Shown in pieces: positions 58,101 to 64,000 of a DNA stretch of 64,000 bases (positions are counted from its first letter, which is position 1; every line of letters begins with the position of its first letter). Source of the DNA: Dipylidium caninum (taxonomy: Eukaryota > Platyhelminthes > Cestoda > Cyclophyllidea > Dipylidiidae); contig QEYB01000526.1 of the NCBI GenBank assembly GCA_017562135.1, forward strand, positions 512,467 through 576,466, written 5' to 3'. The position numbers were made by a program, and so were the translations under genes. The notes beneath the pieces were generated by a model, which ran no database searches, was not told the origin of the DNA, and saw only the letters and a program-made list of their open reading frames with translations.

Positions 58101-61100
58101 GTTTTTTTATGTTAGGTAATATACCCACCTCGCCGCTTTATACCCTACTCCCGCGCTCCGGTACGCCAGCCAGTCCGTCTTCACCAGCTTCATCCGTACG
58201 TTTTTCCATCCTAATTTCCCCGGCCGCCACCGCGCCTCCGCCCACTCGTGGGCTACGTACGCCCCCCCTACCCTCATTTGTCACATCACATATTCCCCTC
58301 TTTCCACGCCCCAATCTCCATCCTCTGACCCCCCTTATGCCTCCGGCTCGGACTTCCGGGCTCACGACCATGTCGCTCTTATCCTCTCCCATCGCCTATG
58401 TACTCTCGCCCTCCCGTCGTCTCCCCTCATCGAATCCCGTGTTCAGATCTCTCCCGCTCAGCGACAGCAGCACCGTCTCTAGGCCCATTGGGCCACCCAC
58501 GTCCCTTCATCCCTTACTCTCCCCTCGCTCCCTCCCGTCTCCCGCTCCGCCCCATCAGTCACCGCCTTCGTCCCCACCCGTCCTCTACCTTCGCTCCCCG
58601 CCACCATCTGCCCCCCCTCCATGACCCCTCTCCACTCCCCCGTGGCCTTTGCCACTACCAACTCCCGCGCCAGTCTTTCACTCCGTAGTTGCCGCGCTCC
58701 GATACTGCGGCATGCGCGGCCCCTCCGCTATACTCCACCTCGCACCGTGCTTTACTGCCACAGCGTGTTCATCTGCATACATCCGTCGGTCCCCTCTTCC
58801 TCCATCCACTGCCTATTACATGTTTCCCGGCCTACACCCCCTCTATGATACGAATCTCTATCCGCATCTTGGCCACAGCCTTTGCCCGAGTCGGCCCTGC
58901 TACTTCTTCTCCCGTGTCAATACCTCGCCCTCGTCCACCCGCATCCCTTCTTATAGCGCAGTATACGACCTGCCCTTCCCCAAACCAACCCCGCTTGCAT
59001 CTCCCTATAGACCCAATGGCCCGTCGACGCGCGATATAAGATGAGGGCAGATCCCGCGTTCCCCCGACCAACTCACCCTACCGAAACCGATCTGCATTCT
59101 TGTGATACACTAGTAGATTTATGACTTGGCGCGCGAACTTTCCCCAATAAACTGTTCCAACTCAGAAGGACATCTTCGCAGGTGTTCAATATAATCCGTT
59201 CCAGGTCCGGAAGCCCTTTAAAGATACACTCCATGATTGCCCTCCCCTATGATGTGCGAATAATGTGCATAGACACAAACCAACCGGGTTAATCATCCGG
59301 ACCTTAACCTCCATCATAAGACCAGTTTCAGTCACTTGGATTAGTCCTGCCTTCACCGCCCCGGACTATTGCCGCGCTGCGTGCCGTGAGGCACCTGCGC
59401 GGCGAGGGACAGCGCCCCACCTCCCTGTGTGACCCGTGCTAGCTGAGACCTTCACAAACACAGGATTTCAGGTTCTCTCCGGGCGATGCTGGCTGCCTGT
59501 GTAATAGACACCTTGGTTCTCCTTCTAAAAAAGCGAGTGATTAACACGGGTGCCAGAGTGTGTCCAGTTCATAGTACGCTCTGGACGTCAATCGATAATG
59601 TCGCCACGTAACCCTACTCAACCGTTACCGCAGTGGTAGATTGTCTCGTACATCCATGAGAGGTCTCCCATATAACAGCCGGCTCCTCTCACATAGCCTC
59701 CCACAGCACCCGCTCGACGATATCGCGTACACATATCTAGTGAGGCGCTACATAGGCCTCGCTCTAACGATGCGTTGTGCATAGTGCCTCTCTCATTAGC
59801 ATTTCTCACGATGTAGCCTACCTCTGCACTCTCATTCGTGTACCACTGCTCAAGATTAGCCCTCGCATCTCAAATACTCTCAATCTTTGGACAAGAGTGA
59901 TGACAAGACAGCATTTGGACTCAAAAGAGCCTTCTTGTTAGTGGCCAGCCTCGCCCTCGCTCTCGCTCCCGAGACCTGTACCCCTATATTGGCTCGCGCC
60001 GCTCTCACCTCCCTACATCTGCTCTAAACCTACCACCCCTCCCGTCAGTTCAATCGTTGCATGGCTCATATCTCTCCGTGAGTATCAGACCACCTCATTT
60101 TTCGGGCCCCAGTCTCTTTAATGCTTCCCTGTATCTTTAACCAGCATCTCGCTCAAGAGCCACTGGCAGCTCGCTCCTGCTCGTATTCCAGTGGCCTCCC
60201 TCGGCGCTCAGTGCTTTATTTCTGGAACTACTATGTATTAGGGTACTTTTTCCTGAGAGGTTATTGTTTACTCTCAGCACGCCTTTCAATCAGGTCTGAT
60301 ATTAAGACATGCGCGTGACGCGCGCTTCGCCCTGAAAATAATTTTACTCAAAATAAGCTCACATCCACCTGCCGTCTAGGCATACACTTCCAACTACAGT
60401 GCCCCCCTCCCCCTCCTAAGAGCTCAATTTTGAACCACCGTGATGTTTCCCTTGCTCCACACAGACTAATGCACTATGATTCTCGCGGAGAATAGACTGC
60501 CAGCGCGCCGAACTCACTCAGACATTTTTTATACGGAAAGTCCGTTACACCACCGAATCGAACCCCGCATATCGCTTCACTCATTTACTCTGCGTACAGG
60601 GCCTTGACCCACGCCCTTGCCCTAGTGCCTCTCGATTCGTTCGTTACTACTGAAGTGACGTATAGGTAAGGAAGCCCGTGCGGAAAATCCGCGAGGGTAA
60701 AGTAGTGTGATAGGGCAGAAAGAGGCCATACCCCGTCACCCACCACTCTCCGGTATCTCACCCGGCTAACGCATCGACTCTCTCTCACCAACGGCGTGTC
60801 AGAACTGGAGAACTACACGTAGGATGGGGTGGCGGGAGGGTCGGCGGGGAGGGATTTCCATCCTAGCATGCGCTAACTAACTATCGACTCCGCTCCTTAA
60901 TTCCTTATTTTTCGGTGGATGCAAGCCGCCCTCCAATATGGCAATGACCGCTAGGCTGTCGGTTCACAAACGACCCTCTCTAGTTCGGCCTGGGCCACCC
61001 GATACTGCATCTTGCCCAAACTTCACCAAAGCACCTGTTTCCTCAATTAGGTCCCCCAGGGACGTCTCTGCGAACGCGTGGCGGTGCGTGCATATGCTTT

Positions 61101-63100
61101 CTGGCCTTGCAGGATCAGCGTCCCATTGTTCTCTGATCGTCACCGCTTCTCAAACTCTGGCAAACCCCATTGTAAGACCTCGTTAGCTACCCCTCCCGCT
61201 CTACAGGTGGATGGCTCTCCGTCGCTTGCTGTCGTCAATAGCGCAAGCACCTCCTTACCTGCAACGAGCCATTCAGATAGAGGCGTGTACACCAGGAATA
61301 ACCTATACGGGCGCGACGCAGTTGTATGCAGCAGTGTAATCACCTACTTCTCCCGATCACCATTCGGTGCTAGAGAGCCCACCACCTTCTGGTGTGGTAG
61401 GGAGCCCCAGTGGCGTCGCAGCCGGTCGCATCGAGCCGCAGTTTCAGACAGTGCGAGCAACCGTCACTCTTCAACGTACCGCGGAATCCAATCAGACTCA
61501 TTAGTTTGTCTCGCACCAAGTGAGTACACAACATGTATTCTCAGCTCTGTAGCCTACGTCTCTCGTGCAGCTCCTCCCTCCCCAACTGCGCTCCATTCAT
61601 TATCAGTCCCGTCGCTCTCTTTCTCCTCCCTTTCCAGCATTACTTTCGGACCTTCAGATTCGCCCACAACCGGTGGCGTGACGACGGTCATCTTTCCGTC
61701 TCCATCAAATTACCCTGCCAGACTCTAGCTCCCCTTACAGTCTGGCAACCCTCCGCTCCATAACTCTCTAGCTTCGTCAGAATAGACTACCCCACTTATT
61801 CGCGTCTAGCACGGGGTTATATTTCGCTTTCGGTATGCTCGCTGTGTCGTCCGTGCTGTGGCTCGCGCTCCCTTCGTGGATCGTGAGCTCTCGTCGGTTC
61901 CGGACTAGCTCTGTAGGCTCTCGTCCCGCCGCCCGCCCTGTGAATACGCGGCGCGCTCTTCCACACTTACACTTTGTTTACGGTGTCCCCGCTCCCTGGC
62001 GCGCGACCCATAGATGCTTCCTCATCCGACCAGCGACCTGCCAGGCCGCTCTTGGCGCCCACTGAGGCTAGCTCCCGAGTTACCGATCCACCGAAGCCTC
62101 ATGGTGCCGCGTAACTCTGGTCATCACTCTTAGACAAGGACGACTACGGTTCCTCCTCCCTCTATGGGGGTGTCTCCTCCGCCATGCACAGCCGACCGCC
62201 TCCTGTGTCCGCCGCGTGGTGGCGATCCTAACCCATAACAAGAAGCATGACCCCGGTTTGGTGTGGCTGAGTAGATGACCACGTTGGAGCTACAGCCACG
62301 AGAATGGAGGCCTCGATCCCCACCGTGGTTCGGCGGCCTCAGTCTCTCGCCGTAGGTCCCGCTCGAATGAGGCTGCGTCCAATATCCTTTTCCTTCAGGC
62401 ACCGCCGCTCAGTTTACTAATCGTGCTCGGTCCTATATACCTGCGCTCCGAAATCTATGGTCTCCCCGACGGCCGCATCTCCGCCCTACCCGTCCTTCCC
62501 GTGTATAGGCTCTGCATCCTCCCGGACCCCCCGCGCCTCCAGCTACGCCCCCCCTCACCTCGCCGATAATCTCTCGCCGCTTGCAGAAACCCCCCCCCCT
62601 GCACAACCACGCGGCCCGACCACACTTCGCAAGAGTGTTGCAGTCTACGGTAGGCCGCCCTGTTACTAAAATCGTTTCTGCACTGGAAGCCCTCGCGCTA
62701 TCGTGGTGTATCATCCCGTCTCCTAGCCTTGCCCCGCGGGCCCGGGGGGGCCGCCTGCGGTTGCTCTACTACTGCGGCCCGGCCGCGTACAATCGGGGAT
62801 CATATCCGACAGAATGACATCGTGGGTGCTGATACAGCCCGCTGATTACGCCCTATTTCAGGGGAGCAGTTAGATTCAGGAGTCGCATGATAACCTGCAT
62901 ACGGGTAAGGGAAACCTGCTGGAAGGTCGTTAACCGGCAGACAGTCATGCTAGGACGCTTCGGCGGTAGCAGGGTGAAAAATAGGTGCCTATCATTATTG
63001 ACGTCTAATAATGGAGGGTGCCGCCTTGAATGAGCGCAGTCTGGAGGGGGCTGTGCGCGTGCGTACCCTCCTTAACCGCCGTCTCTCCAATTGATATCTG
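58100..63100. other. C/T-biased, repeat-poor block of unknown nature
   Basis: Differs from both flanks: the plus strand is C-rich and G-poor at 58.1-59.0 kb. Simple repeats and long homopolymers that are common elsewhere are nearly absent. No coding exon, RNA gene or mobile element was recognised. Edges are approximate. Confidence 0.45.
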
Positions 63101-63211
63101 CCTCCCAGCGCACCGCGCCGGTGGTCGGGGAACGAGCAAGTGGGAGAAAAGAACACATCTCAGGAACTGGACTATCCAATGTCATATATAACTCGGCAGT
63201 TAAAAAGAATT

Positions 63212-63487
63212 TTATTTTTCCCACTGGGGTTGTTTGTGTGATCTCAGACCGCCCAGAAAGTAATTGATTCTCTTTAAGGAGGTTACCAAACACACTCGCA
63301 TCAGCATCCACACTATTTTCAATGGTGGGTAAAACAATGGCGGATTGTCATGCGGTCTTGGAACATCGTCTGAGCAAATTGATTCGAAAAAGACTTCCGT
63401 TAAATGGGATGGTCCTTGCAACGCTCGGGCATCCGAAACTGGACCAACTAGAAATGTTGAATAAAGCACACAGACCACAACCGACAT
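63212..63487 (-). CDS. Hypothetical small secreted protein (weak)
   Basis: A 91-codon frame starting MSVVVCVLYSTFLVGPVSDA, which looks like a signal peptide with a plausible cleavage after ARA (residue 23). The rest has no recognised domain and two cysteines. The frame stays open upstream of this ATG to 63592. A different minus-strand frame (63311-63072) also reads like protein beyond residue 55, so either a frameshift or chance is possible. Start context is weak and no splice sites support it. Confidence 0.22.
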   Translation of the reverse strand: MSVVVCVLYSTFLVGPVSDARALQGPSHLTEVFFESICSDDVPRPHDNPPLFYPPLKIVWMLMRVCLVTSLKRINYFLGGLRSHKQPQWEK

Positions 63488-64000
63488 AGGTGTGAGAGAG
63501 AATGTTTTGAGATGCCGAATGCAACAGATACAGTACGCATAAGCCGCGCCCTGCACTAAGGCTATCCGCGTGGAATTAGTGAATGTCTTCACGCCTTTGC
63601 TCGGAGTGCGCGTCTGTTACGTGATTCTTCTCGAACAGCTCTGCGTACAAAGAGGCTGGACGAACGAGAAAGATTAGAATACCCGGTTCAAGGGAGGGAA
63701 GAAAGTGAGGACGAGATTTTGCACGAAGGCGAGCGTTGAAAGAAGAAGTTGGAGACCAGGACGGCGCGCATACGGACATTCGTGAAATATGATCGGTGGA
63801 AAGGGGAGAATCATTAAGGACCAATTTCTTTCAAGCACTTACTTCTCACGTTTCTAAAAGCCTCTTATCTTTAAATTTGAATTAGATTTTACCTATTAAT
63901 TAGCGGCAGATAATAAAAATACAAGAGACCCATACGGCCTCCAACAGCACACTCATAAACAGCTAAAAGAAAGGCCACACCTATTCATCTGTCCACATTA

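Overview
The window looks like nuclear DNA of an invertebrate animal. Two genes can be read with confidence, and both are interrupted by introns with clean splice signals. The gene families, the style of the serpin (no signal peptide, 380 residues) and the CT/GA-rich introns make a parasitic flatworm, perhaps a tapeworm, my best guess. That is inference: no species-specific sequence is seen.

Layout. (1) Bases 337-2154, minus strand: a complete four-exon serpin gene in AT-richer DNA. (2) 2155 to about 5.0 kb: AT-rich spacer with no gene seen. (3) About 5.0-55 kb: a long GC- and CpG-rich tract full of CT/GA, GT and GGA simple repeats. It carries a plus-strand gene for a calmodulin-like protein with four EF-hands (165 residues; coding exons spread from 12941 to 27758). 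Two further short exons at 10064 and 12493 may extend its 5' end. (4) About 28-55 kb: no gene identified, but a dense set of dispersed and inverted repeats. These include a compound inverted duplication (39.7-41.5 kb against 46.3-47.6 kb plus 53.45-54.0 kb) and one orphan exon-like ORF (50715-50874). (5) About 55-58 kb: AT-rich, nothing recognised. (6) About 58.1-63.1 kb: a C/T-biased, repeat-poor block unlike its neighbours. (7) 63.1-64.0 kb: AT-richer again, with one weak small secreted-protein ORF on the minus strand.

The serpin should inhibit a serine protease through a Pro-Met / Cys reactive bond. The EF-hand protein should bind calcium at three canonical sites and one altered site. Nothing suggests that the two genes act together; they are divergently transcribed, about 8-11 kb apart.

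The most notable structure is a near-identical 0.67-kb inverted repeat. It sits in the two introns that flank exons 3 and 4 of the EF-hand gene. Such pairing arms can drive back-splicing or exon skipping, and the enclosed exons total 249 nt and keep the reading frame either way.
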